This document shows positions 16,241-30,168 of a DNA stretch of 64,000 bases, in pieces. The DNA comes from Hormiphora californensis (taxonomy: Eukaryota; Ctenophora; Tentaculata; Cydippida; Pleurobrachiidae), in the NCBI GenBank assembly GCA_020137815.1, contig CM035355.1:4512520-4576519 (forward strand). Reading direction: 5' to 3'. Position 1 is the stretch's first letter. Every line of letters begins with the position of its first letter. The position numbers and the translations under genes were made by a program. The notes beneath the pieces are model-generated. The model made no database searches, was not told where the DNA came from, and saw nothing but the letters and a program-made list of their open reading frames with translations.

Positions 16241-16632
16241 AGAGAGGGGTTAGTGGGGGAGGAAGGGTAAGTATGGGGCAGGGTGGGTGGTTAGAGGGGA
16301 GGAAAGGGTTAGTAGGGGGAAGGGTGGGTGGTTAGTGGGGGAGGAAAGGGTTAGTAGGGGGAAGGGTGGGTAGTTAGAGGGGAGGAAAGGGTTAATAGGG
16401 GGAAGGGTGGGTAGTTAGAGGGGAGGAAAGGGTTAGTAGGGGGCAGGGTGGGTGGTTAGAGGGAGGAAAGGGTTAGTAGGGGGAAGGGTGGGTGGTTAGA
16501 GGGAGGAAAGGGTTAGTAGGGGGAAGGGTGGGTGGTTAGAGGGGAGGAAAGGGTTAGTAGGGGGAAGGGTGGGTGGTTAGTGGGGAGGAAAGGGTTAGTA
16601 GGGGGAAGGGTGGGTGGTTAGAGGGGGAGGAA
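16241..16632. repeat. G-rich 40-41-bp minisatellite just upstream of RAD23
   Basis: GGGTTAGTAGGGGGAAGGGT recurs at 16307, 16348, 16389, 16430, 16470, 16510, 16551 and 16592, about 9.5 copies including edge copies. Each unit has five or more G runs of three or longer, so G-quadruplex formation is plausible. It begins about 10 bp above the RAD23 start codon, so it lies in the 5' UTR or promoter of that - strand gene. Confidence 0.9.
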
Positions 16633-16769
16633 TCTGAGAGGGGATTATGTCGGGGTTGAGACGGTATTCGGTACTAAGTTAGAACTTCTAACCCGCCTTC
16701 ACATTTGTTTTGCAAAGAGATAAGAGAGGGTCGAACAAGGCAAGCTAACAAGATTGGACACATTTTCAG

Positions 16770-16950
16770 TCCATGTAATAGCAGATATCGATATCGCGGT
16801 AATGGAAGATACAACCAGTTAGCGGATGGGCTTGTTAAAATAACCCCACATTCCTCCATGTGTTCACTTCTTCGGTGTAATGACAGTTCTGCTGGAATCT
16901 GGAACCCTTCTGGACAAGATCAGTACTCGAATATAACCGTCTCTGGGTGA
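16770..16950 (+). CDS. Possible terminal exon of an unknown extracellular-type protein
   Basis: An acceptor-like CATTTTCAG ends at 16769 and is followed by an open frame to TGA at 16948-16950. The peptide is rich in Asn, Ser, Tyr and Gly with three Cys (CNSRYRYRGN, MCSLLRCNDSS, YSNITVSG) and has NDS and NIT glycosylation sites, so it looks like an extracellular domain piece. No family is recognised and no upstream exon was found. It could be chance coding. Confidence 0.25.
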
Positions 16951-17334
16951 TTTCTCATAACATGTCTTCTCCAGCCGTATAGACTCAACAATACAATCCC
17001 ATAATCATGACGTCATGTTCGGTTGTGCTCATGATGGATAGGATGTCTAATATAGCTCAATCTTGTGGACACTGTTAGTCCACATCGGTCAACTGGACAT
17101 GGCCATTGAGTCTTCCCAACAGCTATAACGGGGGTAGTAAAATACTGTAGTTTCCATTGTTAGGACGACATATATAATCCCTGATTCTGTGACACTGTGT
17201 TCCTAGAATTTTTTCAACACAAATTTATTTGTCTCTGAGACATTGTTATTTGTCTCAACTCTCAACCCCCTGTAGGATCTAGCCTAGCCTATGGAAAAAG
17301 TAATGGCCAATCATGAAAATAATTCACAGAAATA

Positions 17335-17413
17335 CAGTCGGACACCGTGTCCGGGACACGCCCCAATTTAACGGACAAAACCCTTTTCCCCCGAGGATGC
17401 CGGGGTCCGATTA
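17335..17413. mobile_element. Short foldback MITE, CAGTCGGA family, copy 1
   Basis: Begins CAGTCGGACACCG and ends CGGGGTCCGATTA, imperfect inverted ends. Related copies are at 29035-29173 and 51339-51423. CAG-type ends fit a Tc1/mariner/pogo-type origin, which is inference. Confidence 0.55.
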
Positions 17414-17625
17414 TGCTTGGAAAAAGTAATGGGCTGCAATGGAGTGTGTTTTTCATGGTGACTTGAAACGAAATTTAAACTGGTATGGGGACTGGTATCC
17501 CCTGATTTTGAAAGATTACACCAGCGACTGTAGTCACTTCAGAAAAGTAAATTTCTAGGAGATCTCCAGGTTCAGCAACCTCAGAAAGGGTCGCTGGAAC
17601 TTTTCGTCTGACGAAATCCATGTTG

Positions 17626-17780
17626 AGGGGGTGATCCCTGTATTGATCTCACGTGGTTCGAAGTTTGGTCAGGCATAGAAACATTTTGCTATTGAAATTT
17701 GTTCACCTTTGTAACATCCCGAGTCTTCTATGCCTGACCAAACTTCGAACCACGTGAGATCAATACAGGGATCACCCCCT
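17626..17780. repeat. Perfect 55-bp inverted repeat with 45-bp loop
   Basis: Arms 17626-17680 and 17726-17780 are exact reverse complements (outer end AGGGGGTGATCCCTGTATTG). The loop is unrelated sequence. It is a cruciform-capable MITE or recent inverted duplication. Confidence 0.85.
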
Positions 17781-18020
17781 CTCTACCACGGAAGGTGTCA
17801 TCAGCCCTATACAGCTGATCCAGAGGTGACGAAATCCAGACCGGAATTCTCAATTCTCATCCGACCCTGTGCTGTTGCTGTAACCCAAACACAGCATAAA
17901 TATTAGTTACTCTCAAGTGCATACTGGATACTATACAACCCTTCTTCACCTCTGACTCAAGAGATCACGACGTGACATCGCAAATTTAAAAAAACTAAAA
18001 ACGTCATAATACGGGTGCCA

Positions 18021-18490
18021 TTACGATCTGAGTGTTTGCTGGCGTGTTTACAGGTGCACACTGCCAAAAAGTACCTTTGTATTGGCTAAAATGGCTCTAA
18101 TGCTGCATTCTCGGAGGATGTAAGGCCAGTCGTCACACGTCTTTCCAAGGTTGGGGGTGCAAAAGAGCACACAAAGGACTAGCAAATCCTGTCATATGAA
18201 TACAGGGAGAAGGCGCATATGCAGTAACGTGCGATGTCTTATTTCTAAAGCAACTCACTCTTGTTAGCATTCCCACTCAGGGCTACAGCTACATCTTTGC
18301 ACCTCCAGCTCGGAATGACGCGCGACGAGAAGACAGCATAACCACCAAACCACTCAACCGTTTGGGATGATCCAAAGTTTATCTGATAGGAAATTTCAGC
18401 CCTAACCCCAATCCAAACTGTACTTTGGCCCTAACCCTAAAAAACCGTTAGTGCTGACACTCCAAACACCTAGATGTTAACGTTGGCTTG
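18021..18490. mobile_element. hAT-like MITE with telomere-like core, copy 1
   Basis: Starts GGGTGCCATTACGATCTGAG and ends AAACACCTAGATGTTAACG, matching the ends of the 250-bp element at 20309-20558. Between them are the shared GTTTACAGGTG segment and a run of CCCTAA-type repeats. It is longer than the 250-bp copy, with extra sequence at about 18100-18330. No clear target duplication was seen. Confidence 0.55.
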
Positions 18491-18578
18491 GCAAATGCTA
18501 TTGACGCTATGGGATAAGACAGCACTTTTTAAAAAGTTGGCCCGTAAAAACCGCGGGCGCCTGAGCTGGAAACCTGGC

Positions 18579-18800
18579 CAACGTTAAAAACTGGGTGATT
18601 GGAGTGCCGGCACTCACGGTTTTTAGGGTTAGGGCTAAAGTAGGGTTTCGATTGGGGTTTCGATTGGGGTTTGGGTTGGGCTTGACATTTCCTATCAGAT
18701 AAACTTTGGATTTGCCAAAATGGTTGAAAGCAGGGTACTTTTTTGACAGCGTGCACCTGTAAATAGGCCTCCAAACAACCAGATCGTAACGGCACCCTAG
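18579..18800. mobile_element. hAT-like MITE with telomere-like core, inverted copy
   Basis: Reads in reverse from AACGTTAAAAACTGGGTG to GATCGTAACGGCACCC, with TTAGGG-type runs in between. Flanking sequence at 18500-19060 holds repeated GCGGGATAAGGCAGCGCTTT motifs, which look like another decayed repeat. Confidence 0.55.
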
Positions 18801-19084
18801 AAACTTGGCAAACGCTGTAGTGCTTTTCAACCTGAGGAAACAACTTGGCAACGACTGTTGACCGTATTGCAGCGCGGGATAAGGCAGCGCTTTTCAAGGA
18901 AACAACAAGCCGACACCGGGGCGTCCCGTCTCAGAAGCCTCAAAATATTAAAAAAGCTTGGCAAACGCCGCTGACGGGATAAGGCAGCGGTTTCGGTTGG
19001 CAAACGTTGCTGGCCCCCGATAGCGCGGGATAAAGCAGCGCTTTTCAACGGTTTCGGGTTTTCAAAAAAACAAACCTCCCTAAT

Positions 19085-19880
19085 AAAGTCGGATTTTTTG
19101 AAACTGTCACCCCCCTAGAGTTTTCAAATTTCTTTAAATGACCATAAGTCCGGTTCCTGATGAGATAGAGACTTGAAATTTGGAAGTTACGAAGATCTTG
19201 CTAAGTTCTTGCGAACCTCCAAATTTCAAGTCTCTATCTTATCAGGAACCGGAGAAATGACAAATTTTTTATTTAAGGGGGTTGGCATACGTTGCAGGCC
19301 CCTTATAATATAATATAAGGGGCCTGGAGGGAATACCGCGCTAGGGGGGAATACATAATCAATCATATCTCCGGTTTCAGATAAGGTACAGAAATCGTTT
19401 TGGTAGCGTTGGAAAGAGGAAGATAACAGCTTTCAAATGCAACCGGTTTCAGGTCTCTATCTTATCAGGAACAGGAGATATGAACCAAACTCCGCAAAAT
19501 CGAGTGCGGTAAAATCAAAATTTGAATGAAATTTTAAAAAAGGTGTCCCTGCAAGAATCTGTGACGTCACTTTTTGAAAACAACCCATCTTTCAACGGCT
19601 ATTGCTCAGCCTCCTTAAGTCCAATTAACTTCTCTCAAAAACAGCAAGGTAGATAATCGTCAGATCTAACAACTGGTGAAAGAATCAAGTCAAACGGACT
19701 TCAGGAGCCAAAGTTATAAGCACCGCCGTTTTTTCGACCGCAAAGTTATCTTCGACCCAGCCGGGATCAGGCCAAACGCGCGCGCGGCATTCCCTCCAGT
19801 CCCCTCGTTGCGGGGGTGCGCGCATGAGGGGGCTGCAGCGCATTCCAATTAAGGGGGGTGACAGTTTCAAAAAATCCGAG
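19085..19880. mobile_element. Long copy of the AAAGTCGG foldback family
   Basis: Bounded by AAAGTCGGATTTTTTGAAAC...CACCCCCC on the left and GGGGGGTGACAGTTTC...ATCCGA on the right. The interior holds a hairpin with CTTGAAATTTGGA arms (19170-19250) and a palindrome around CCCCTTATAATATAATA at about 19297-19325. There is no coding capacity. Confidence 0.65.
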
Positions 19881-19881
19881 T

Positions 19882-20105
19882 AAAGTCGGATTTTTTGAAA
19901 CTGTCACCCCCCTGGGTATTTTCAAATTTCGTAAATGACCATGAATCCGGTTCCTGACGAGATAGAGACTTGAAATTTGGAGGTTACGAAGATCTTGCTA
20001 AGTTCTTCCGAACCTCCAAATTTCAAGTCTCTATCTTATCAGGAACCGGAGATATGTCAAATTTTGTTAATTCAGGGGGGTGACAGTTTCAAAAAATCCG
20101 ACTTT
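19882..20105. mobile_element. Foldback MITE, AAAGTCGG family, 224 bp
   Basis: Complete copy: AAAGTCGG...CACCCCCCTG at the left and the inverted equivalent ending CCGACTTT at the right. An internal hairpin pairs GAGACTTGAAATTTGGAGGT with ACCTCCAAATTTCAAGTCTC. It abuts the next element directly, head to head. Confidence 0.8.
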
Positions 20106-20587
20106 AAAGTCGGATTTTTTGAAACTGTCACCCCCCTGAATTAACAAAATTTGACATATCTCCGGTTCCTGATAAGATAGAGACTTGAAATTTGGAGGTT
20201 CGGAAGAACTTAGCAAGATCTTCGTAACCTCCAAATTTCAAGTCTCTATCTCGTCAGGAACCGGATTTATGGTCATTTACGAAATTCGAAAATACCCAGG
20301 GGGGTGACGGGCGCCGTTACGATCTGGGTGTTTGGTGGCCTGTTTACAGGTGCGCGCTGCCAAAAAAGTTGATTCACTAAAACGGCTCTAACCGCCGAAC
20401 CAATCAACCGTTTTGGCTAATTCAAAGTTTATCTGGTAGGGAATGTCAAGGCCTAACCCCAACCCAAACCCCAACCCTAACCCTAACCCTACTTTAGCCC
20501 TAACCCTAAAAAACCGTTTGTCAGCACTCACGAAACACCCAGATTTTAACGCTGGCCGGGGGTGACAGTTTCAAAAAATCCGACTTT
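20106..20587. mobile_element. Foldback MITE, AAAGTCGG family, inverted and interrupted
   Basis: Reverse-oriented copy of the preceding element, together forming a palindrome of over 400 bp centred at about 20105. Its distal end is split by the 250-bp insertion at 20309-20558. Removing the insertion and one 8-bp copy restores the expected GGGGGGTGACAGTTTC end. Confidence 0.8.
20309..20558. mobile_element. 250-bp hAT-like MITE nested in a foldback MITE, 8-bp target duplication
   Basis: Flanked by GGGGTGAC at 20301-20308 and 20559-20566, an exact 8-bp target duplication as made by hAT-type transposases. The ends are imperfect inverted repeats (CGTTACGATCTGGGTGTTT against CGTTAAAATCTGGGTGTTT). 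The interior carries tandem CCCTAA telomere-like units at about 20463-20515. It is non-coding. Confidence 0.8.
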
Positions 20588-20589
20588 AT

Positions 20590-22516
<1,927 letters not shown>

Positions 22517-22869
22517 CAGAATAACCGGTGGTGGTGAACTTCCAATCCCGGGAGACGATAAAGTGGTGAAGTTACAAGCCACCTGTCCAAATTTACTGGC
22601 CCGGTAATCTAGCTAAAGAAAGTGAGAAACAGAGATACGAAACTAGCTTCTGCTCTGTCTCGACTGTCTGATCTGGCAGCAGTTTCAGTTAAATCAGAAA
22701 CAGTAACTTTAGTAATTTCTGATCACATGGTATCATATAGAAAGGAATGGGAGAGATAGAGGAAGATAGGTAGCACCAGACTTGGAAGTGATCGTGGAGG
22801 TTTATACTTTATAGTTCTGAAGTCTTGTCATCTGGAACTAAACTATTTTATAGCAAGATAAAAACTTAG

Positions 22870-25800
22870 GGACCCCCCCCCTCTCTCTCACTCTCACTCT
22901 CTCTCTCTCTCTCTCTCTCGTCTCTTTTTTTGTTTTCTCTCTTCCCCCTTTTCCTCCCCCTCCCCTTTTTTCCCCCCCTTCTCTTTTTCTCTCTCCCCCT
23001 TTTCCCCTTTTTTTGGAAATCTTCCTTTTTAAATTTTGGGAAAATTAAAACCCTTTTGCATCATGTTCGACGTCACCCTTTCCCCTTCCGTTTTCCCCTT
23101 TTGGGGTTCCCCTATTAGGGGGTTTCCTAAACCCAAACCCAAATCCCTAAGGGGTTTTATGCTCTAACTTCTAAATTTCTGGGGGGGGTGCGAGGCAATC
23201 AGAGATCTTGACATCTCACCTAATAGATTTCGACCCCCCTCCAGTCCCCATGCATGGGTGGACAGCTTTTTAATAGGCAGAGCTTTTTTTTTTTTTCTTT
23301 GGGAGGGATTTTTTTTAAAATTAACCCCCCTTTTCCAACTAATAGCTAAGTAAAGGTGACCACTAAAAGCTAAAAATTTTTAAATTATTTTATTTAATCA
23401 CTGAAACTCCCCAGAAACTGCATTTTTTCCTTTGGGGTATTTGGGGTTTTTGTTATGTTCAAAACCCCTTCCTTTAAAGGGGTTTTGAGGGGGGAAAACC
23501 CAAAAAAAAAACCCCCCCCCCCAAAAAAGGCAGATGCCCCTCGGGGCAACTTTTACAGGGCCAAAAACCTTTCTCATTTTTTTAAAATTTTTAAGGGTTC
23601 TGACGGGGGGGAACCCGGGTAAATTTGGGCCGCCTGACAAAACAACCATAACCATACTTTGTTGAGTAACCCCTATAGTGGAGAAAGCGGGGGGGAAAGT
23701 AATTAAATAGCAGGGGGGGGGATACTGGGGGTGATGAACTTTAAAACCGCCCTTTGTGCTCATTTCCCAAAGGCCCCGGGGAAAATGTCCCAAAAAATTT
23801 ATTTTTCAGGCTGATCACTTATAAAAATATTTTAACAGCTTTTTTAACCGCCCCCTCCTCCGGAAAGGAAAAGGGGGGAGAGGGGGAAGGGAGTGAGAGA
23901 AAAGGGAGAAAAGAGAAGGGAGAGAGAAAAGAAAAGAGAGAGGACGAAACCAAAGGGAGGATGATGGTGAGGGGAAAATGATTGTAATGAATTTTTTTTG
24001 CCAGAAAAAAACACACTGATGGGGGGGGACGGGAATTTATAGAAGTTGCCAATCGATCAAATATTAGCCTGCCTTTGTACTCATTCCAGCAACCCTCTTT
24101 TTTCTCTTCTCTTTTCCTCTCTCTCCCCTCCCTCTCTCCCCCTTTTCTCTCCCCCCTTCCTTCTCTCCCGTTGTCTTTCCCCCCTTCCCCCTTTTTTTCT
24201 TTTTTTCTCTTTTTTTTCCCCCTTTTCCCCTCTTTTTCCTTCTTTTTCTTTTCCCCCCCCTTCCCTTTTTCCCCCCCTTTTTCCCCTTTTTCCTCGGCGG
24301 TCCCTTCCCCCTTTTTTTCCCTCGTCCTGTCTTTTCCCCCCTTTCCTTTCCCGCCCCCCCCTCCCCCCGTTTCCCTTTTTTCCTTTTTTTGCCCCCTCCC
24401 TCCTTTTTTCGCTCCCCCTTTTCCCTTCCCCTTTCCCCTTTCTCCGTTCCTTCTTTTTTTTCTTTTTTTCCCCTCCTCTTTTCCCCCCTTCTTTTTCTCT
24501 TTTTTTCCCTTTTTTCCTCTTTTCTCCCCTTCTTTCCTTTTTCCTTTGTTTGGGCCTTTGAACCCCTTTAATTTAGTAAATTGGTTTTATCACGGGCTTT
24601 TTTAGAAATTTTTTGTTTTTTTGGTTTTCAGAAGGAAAATCCAACCCCACAGGGTCCCCCGGACCCAAATTCGGTTGGACCGGGGGCATGGGCCCCCTTA
24701 GTTTGTTCCCCTTTTAAGGGGGGGGGGGGGGGGGGCCGGGGGTTTAGGCCCGCCCTTCGCCCCACGGGGATGGGGTGGGCGCGGGGGTCCCGTTTCTGGG
24801 GGCTCCTCCTGGCTCCTCTCTCGGCCCTTCTTCCCCCTTAATCCCCCTTTCGCTCTCCTCTTGGGTCTTACCGGGGCCTCGGTTCTTCCCTCCTCTTGGG
24901 GGTCCTCTCCTTTTCTCCTTTTTCCCCTAAATTGGGGGCCTCTTTCGCCCTCCCTCTCGGCCTCCCCCCCCTCCCTCCCAAGGGGGGGCCCCCCGGCAAT
25001 CCCCAAGGGGAAAGGAGATTGGGGACCGGGAGCCCGGGAAATTAAAATTCTTCTTCTCTTCTTTTCTTCTTTCCTCTCTTTCTCTTTTCTCTTTCTTCTC
25101 CCTTTTCTTTTCCTTTTTTTTTCAATTCTTCCCCTTTCTCTTTTTTGTTTTTCTTCCTTCCCCCCTTTTTTTTCCCCTCTTCCTCTCCCTAAGGGGTTGC
25201 CGAAAAAAAATTTTAAATGGTGATTGAAAAAGGAATTAGAGGCCATTCTTTTTGGTGTCCCAATTCTTTTAAAACCTTTTCCGCCCTTCATTATTACCTC
25301 CCAAAAACCATCTAATTTGAAAAAGCAACCAAATTGAAAACCCTTCCAGGGGTCCATTGGGGCCGTGACCCCCCAACCCCTTTCTTTTTCCCTTTTTCCC
25401 TTTTTTTTTCTTTTTTTGGGGTTTTTTCCTCTTTTTTTTCCACCTTGCCCAAACAAAACCGTTTTCCTCTCCTTCCCAGGTTCACGGGGGTTCCTTCTCG
25501 CCTGTTTTGGGGCCCCTTTGGGTTTCCCCCCGGGGTTTTTGGGGCCCCTTTTCCCCAATCCTGGAGTTAGAAAAATTCAAACCCGCCCTGCCCTCGGCCC
25601 TTTGTTGCACGTGCCATTTTAAAGGGTTAAACAAATAGTCAGTTTCCCCAAAACCAAATGGGAAGGGCTATAGCTTCCAATAAACCAGGATTAAATCTTT
25701 TTTGGATAAATGGGGTTTTTAAAAAAATTGTGGGGGGGTTGAGTTTTTTTTTAATTTTATTTTCCTCTAAACCCCCCGGGAAAACGCCCAATCCAAAAAT

Positions 25801-25990
25801 TTTTTTTGGGCGCCCCATTTTTAAAATATTAGGGGGAAAACAAGATTATTTTCAAAAAACAATAAAAAAAATCGGTGGTTTATACTAGATGCTGAACCGT
25901 GTCTACAAATTCGGGTTTTATTTAAAATTCCAAAGGGCCCATATAATCAAACCAAAAACCTGTGTCCAGGGTTTAAAAGTACAAATAAAA
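22870..25990. other. Homopolymer-rich, low-complexity stretch, possibly unreliable consensus
   Basis: Over about 3.1 kb the sequence is dominated by runs of 3-8 identical bases (for example CCCCTTTTGGGG patterns, with C/T blocks at 24100-24545 and 25050-25190). This differs from the (CT)n tracts elsewhere, and composition returns to normal on both sides. Long open frames here are rich in Phe, Pro, Ser, Lys and Gly and look spurious. No gene can be supported. Confidence 0.6.
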
Positions 25991-26212
25991 ATAAAAAAAA
26001 CTAATTGAAAACACAAAATGGTAACAAGTGTCTAGAAACTAGAATTTTGGCCCAGAGTGCCCAATTCTGGGTTTGAAAGAATTTTTAAAACTTGTCTGGG
26101 GTGTAGATTAATATCCCAAAGCTGATGACATGCTTATATAATGTGATGAATAATATGAATAGAAACAGAAAACACAAAAACCCCGGGACACTGATCACCA
26201 ATATATAACGAA

Positions 26213-26453
26213 AAAACATGACCAATTAATATACTGAATTGACCAATTAATATACTTAATTGACCAATTAATATACTGAATTGACCAAATAATATACTTA
26301 ATTGACCAATTAATATACTGAATTGACCAATTAATATACTTAATTGACCAATTAATATACTGAATTGACCAATTGATATACTGAATTGACCAATAAATAT
26401 ACTTAATTGACCAACAAGTATACTTAATTACCATTTAGTATACTTAACTGATG
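26213..26453. repeat. 21-bp minisatellite, about 11 copies
   Basis: GACCAATTAATATACTTAATT and the variant with GAATT alternate. Because 21 is a multiple of 3, the - strand stays open as a repeated heptapeptide (INWSIQY), but no start, splice or domain context suggests a protein. Confidence 0.9.
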
Positions 26454-27061
26454 GCTCAGCAACAATCTTGTATTCATCTTGTATCTTTGTATCTTCTTAA
26501 TCTCATTATCGCCTATCTCTTTCTCTTCATAATACTGTCATATATTGGTAGTGTTATATATATTTATATATATAGCATTATGTGTATATATCAAACCTAA
26601 AAATGGGTAAAAAATGTGACATAATATGTATGACAAAATAATATAATCATTATACTATAACCATCATTATTAACAGATGAATTCAAAAAGTTGATTCAGT
26701 TGGATAAATGTATGTTAACTAACTTGAACAGTTAAGTTAATCAAATACAGCCAACTTTGTATTATAGAGGAAGTGTAAAACTTTCTTCATATATAGTTTG
26801 GGGGATTCTGTGTGTATAAATAAAATATATGTGTGACTTAAAAAAGATATGTGACAAAACATTCCCATCAAAAAACATGGGTCTCTCATTATAATATCGC
26901 ACTTTGCTTCTTCATTGTTACCGTATTTCTAATCTCTCCTGTCTGCTGGTCTGGAGATCTCATCAAAAAGCAATTTATATTCAGGACCTTTCAACTCCTC
27001 TCTCTCTATATCTCTCTTATACATCTCTCTCTCTCTCTTTCTCCCTCTTTATCTCCATCTT

Positions 27062-27136
<75 letters not shown>

Positions 27137-27767
27137 GAATTTCTCTGTATCTCTCTCATCAAATAATATAAAGGTGTACAACATTAGCGGGAGAAATAAC
27201 TCTTCAACGCATCAATGGCACCCTTCACTTTGACAGAGGGAAGATAGCACCCTTGATAATAACACTGAGCAATTCCGATCTGTTATTGAGATCGATCAGG
27301 TGCATTGTTCTGCCATCTTCATCTTCTTCCCCAGTTTCTCTTTATCTAACATCTCTTTCTCACTCTATAATATCTTCTTCTCCTCCTCGAGTTTGTCACT
27401 CTTTATAACATATTTGATCGATCTATATATTTCTCACTAGCTCGAATCTCACTTCAATTTAACCCTTGTGTGGACATAATAATACTACTAATAATAATAA
27501 GTAACATTATAATACTAATAATAACACACGAACGTCAGCTTAGTACAGGGCCAGATTTATTTATTTTAATATCCAAAGTGAGTAGCATAGAGAATAATAA
27601 TAAAGAGCTCAATGGATATCGTTTAGATTTTGAATTTTTGAAAGAAAAACGATAGCCATTTTCTCTTTTTATCTTTCTCTCTCCATGCATGGTTCTACTA
27701 TATACAGCAAAATACACATAAATCAACAGCGGCATACAACAACAAAAACACAGTACGATATAATATA

Positions 27768-27852
27768 CAGGGTGCTTCAAAAAACTTGACCCATATCGGG
27801 GTACTTTCAGTATACGGTACTTGGTATGAGTCATGTTTTTTGAAACACCCTG
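27768..27852. mobile_element. 85-bp foldback MITE, CAGGGTG ends
   Basis: CAGGGTGCTTCAAAAAACTT at one end and its near reverse complement ending AAACACCCTG at the other. It shares the CAGGGTG start with the 1.56-kb foldback element at 45211-46771. Confidence 0.7.
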
Positions 27853-28068
27853 CACTACATATTATAATATATGATCATAACATGAATCTTATATGTATAG
27901 AAAAAATACACAAATGTATACGCTATACACGTTAGTGTACAATAAACCCCAGTGTGTATAACATGTATAGCAATGTATATTTAATGTACAAACGTAGGGG
28001 GGAACTGCGTATGCTACATACCGATAAAAAATCAAAATATTTCAATAACGTCAAGTGATGAGGACCAG

Positions 28069-28245
<177 letters not shown>

Positions 28246-28450
28246 CTCAAACTAGATCTGCTGGTTCGCAAAATAAATCTACTGAATATAGTCAGGAAAA
28301 TGGTTAAAATTAAAGAAACCCTAGGATTATGACCCGTTTCAACCCTGTGATAATATATCAGTAAAGAAACAATTAATATTTTACAGCTAAGGCTATATTT
28401 TACACGTACAACAAACAAAGCTAATTCTAGGCTGAATAACAACAATTAGT

Positions 28451-28559
28451 CAGGAACCGACCGACACAAGTAAACAACCAATCATAACTCGTTATTTAGG
28501 TCACGTGACTGGTTATCAGCCAATCAGTGACCAGTATTTCCTGATTCGGTCGGTTCCTG
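28451..28559. mobile_element. 109-bp MITE, CAGGAACCGACCGA ends
   Basis: Terminal inverted repeats CAGGAACCGACCGA and TCGGTCGGTTCCTG, with an inner ACTGGTTATCAGCCAATCA segment. A second, right-truncated copy lies at about 44483-44562. Confidence 0.75.
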
Positions 28560-28824
28560 CAACTAGTTCAATCAAATGATGTCTCATTATATTTTCAGAG
28601 ATCTCATATCATACTCAGTAATACTTTTGATAATAATTTTCTCATTTCTTCTAGCTTATATAACTCAAATATAACTCTCTCTCACTTTATATAAATAGGA
28701 TGTGACGTCATATCTCTCCGAATGGTCTGACAAGGGCCCATGATAGTAATGTTCATATAAATTAGGGGGAAGTTGTGTGTGACGGTGTGTGATATACGGG
28801 CCTATAATGGTGGTAAAATAGTGT

Positions 28825-30073
28825 CTAAGCGGAGGATGACAATACTGAATCCGTTGCCATGGGGAGAGTTCCGGGATCCTGATCCTGCTCCCGGCTGCTG
28901 CCTCCAGACATTGAGACACTGGGGTGCCGGCGGATAAAGTGGGATTTCAGACAGCCCTGGCAAGGGGGGGGGGGGTTAGTAAAACAGATGGATATAACTG
29001 TAATTAGTGAGTGCAGATGATATCGTATTGTTACAAACGGACCCCGATTTCAAGCTCGGGGGAAAGGGTTTTGCCCAGTAAATTGGAATGCCCGGTAAAT
29101 CAGGGTCAAATACCGTTAATTTCCTATATATCAGGGGAAGTTTATCCTCCTGGTAAAACGGGGTCCGACTGTACCACAACCATCAAACTTTTAAAAAAAC
29201 TTACTTTTCGCTTGAAGGTCATTTCACACTGTGGGCATTTGAAGGGTTTCGCGTTGCTGTGAATCACCATGTGAACCTTCAGGTTACTGGATGTACTACT
29301 CATCTTGCCGCACACTGGACACTGGTACTTTCTACCTGAGCTGTGCATCACCTGGAAATGGGACAGAAGGGGGTCAGAGATATGATGGGGGGGGGGTTAG
29401 AGATATGATGGGGTCAGAGATAGGGGGTCAGAGATATGATGGGGTCAGATATATGATGATGGGGTCAGAGATAGGGTGTCAAAGATACGATGGTGGGGTC
29501 TGATATGGCGGGGGTATAATAGCAGGGAGTCAGAGAGAGGGGGGGGGTAGCGGGAGGGGGTCAGCAAGAATAAAAGGAATGGGAAAATAGAGGTCCTATT
29601 AGAGAAATCTTTAGGGCCATATATAATAATCCACTAGTTTAGGTGTCTATTTAGAGTGTATTTTGACTTGAAGGGGTCCCTAGAAATGTAAGATAAAAGA
29701 AACGGAAATTTATATGAAGTAGGTACCGTGCCCTCGTTCCGTTACTAACAAAAGAAAATATTTCCAACTTTCTACCGGGGAGAGGCTCTATCTTTTTGAG
29801 CTTTTAAAATGTTGGCAATTCAACCAAAATATAACGCTCTCTCATTCTGGCATTCCTTCTTCTGCATTATATGAATACAATCATTCTACCTCATTCTACC
29901 AAAATACATTTCAGACGTCATAGTGATGCCTTTTCAGCCCCTCTCCCTCTCTATAATAACCGGCAAGTTATTTAATTTTCTTCAGCAAATTCCGCTCATT
30001 TACAGTATCGACTTTGACTCGAAGATCCGAATCTAAAGTAATCCAAGGACCCATCCTATCTCACTCTCTCTCC

Positions 30074-30168
<95 letters not shown>

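Noticed and set aside
16241..16632. GGGTTAG units as a telomeric array
   Set aside because: GGGTTAG occurs once per 41-bp unit rather than in tandem; it is a minisatellite.
24046..25570. Open frames of 120-286 codons rich in Phe/Pro/Ser or Lys/Gly/Arg
   Set aside because: They lie in the homopolymer-inflated block. Composition follows the base runs and no domain is recognisable.
26195..26434. INWSIQY heptapeptide repeat protein (- strand)
   Set aside because: Follows directly from a 21-bp minisatellite, with no splice, start or domain evidence.
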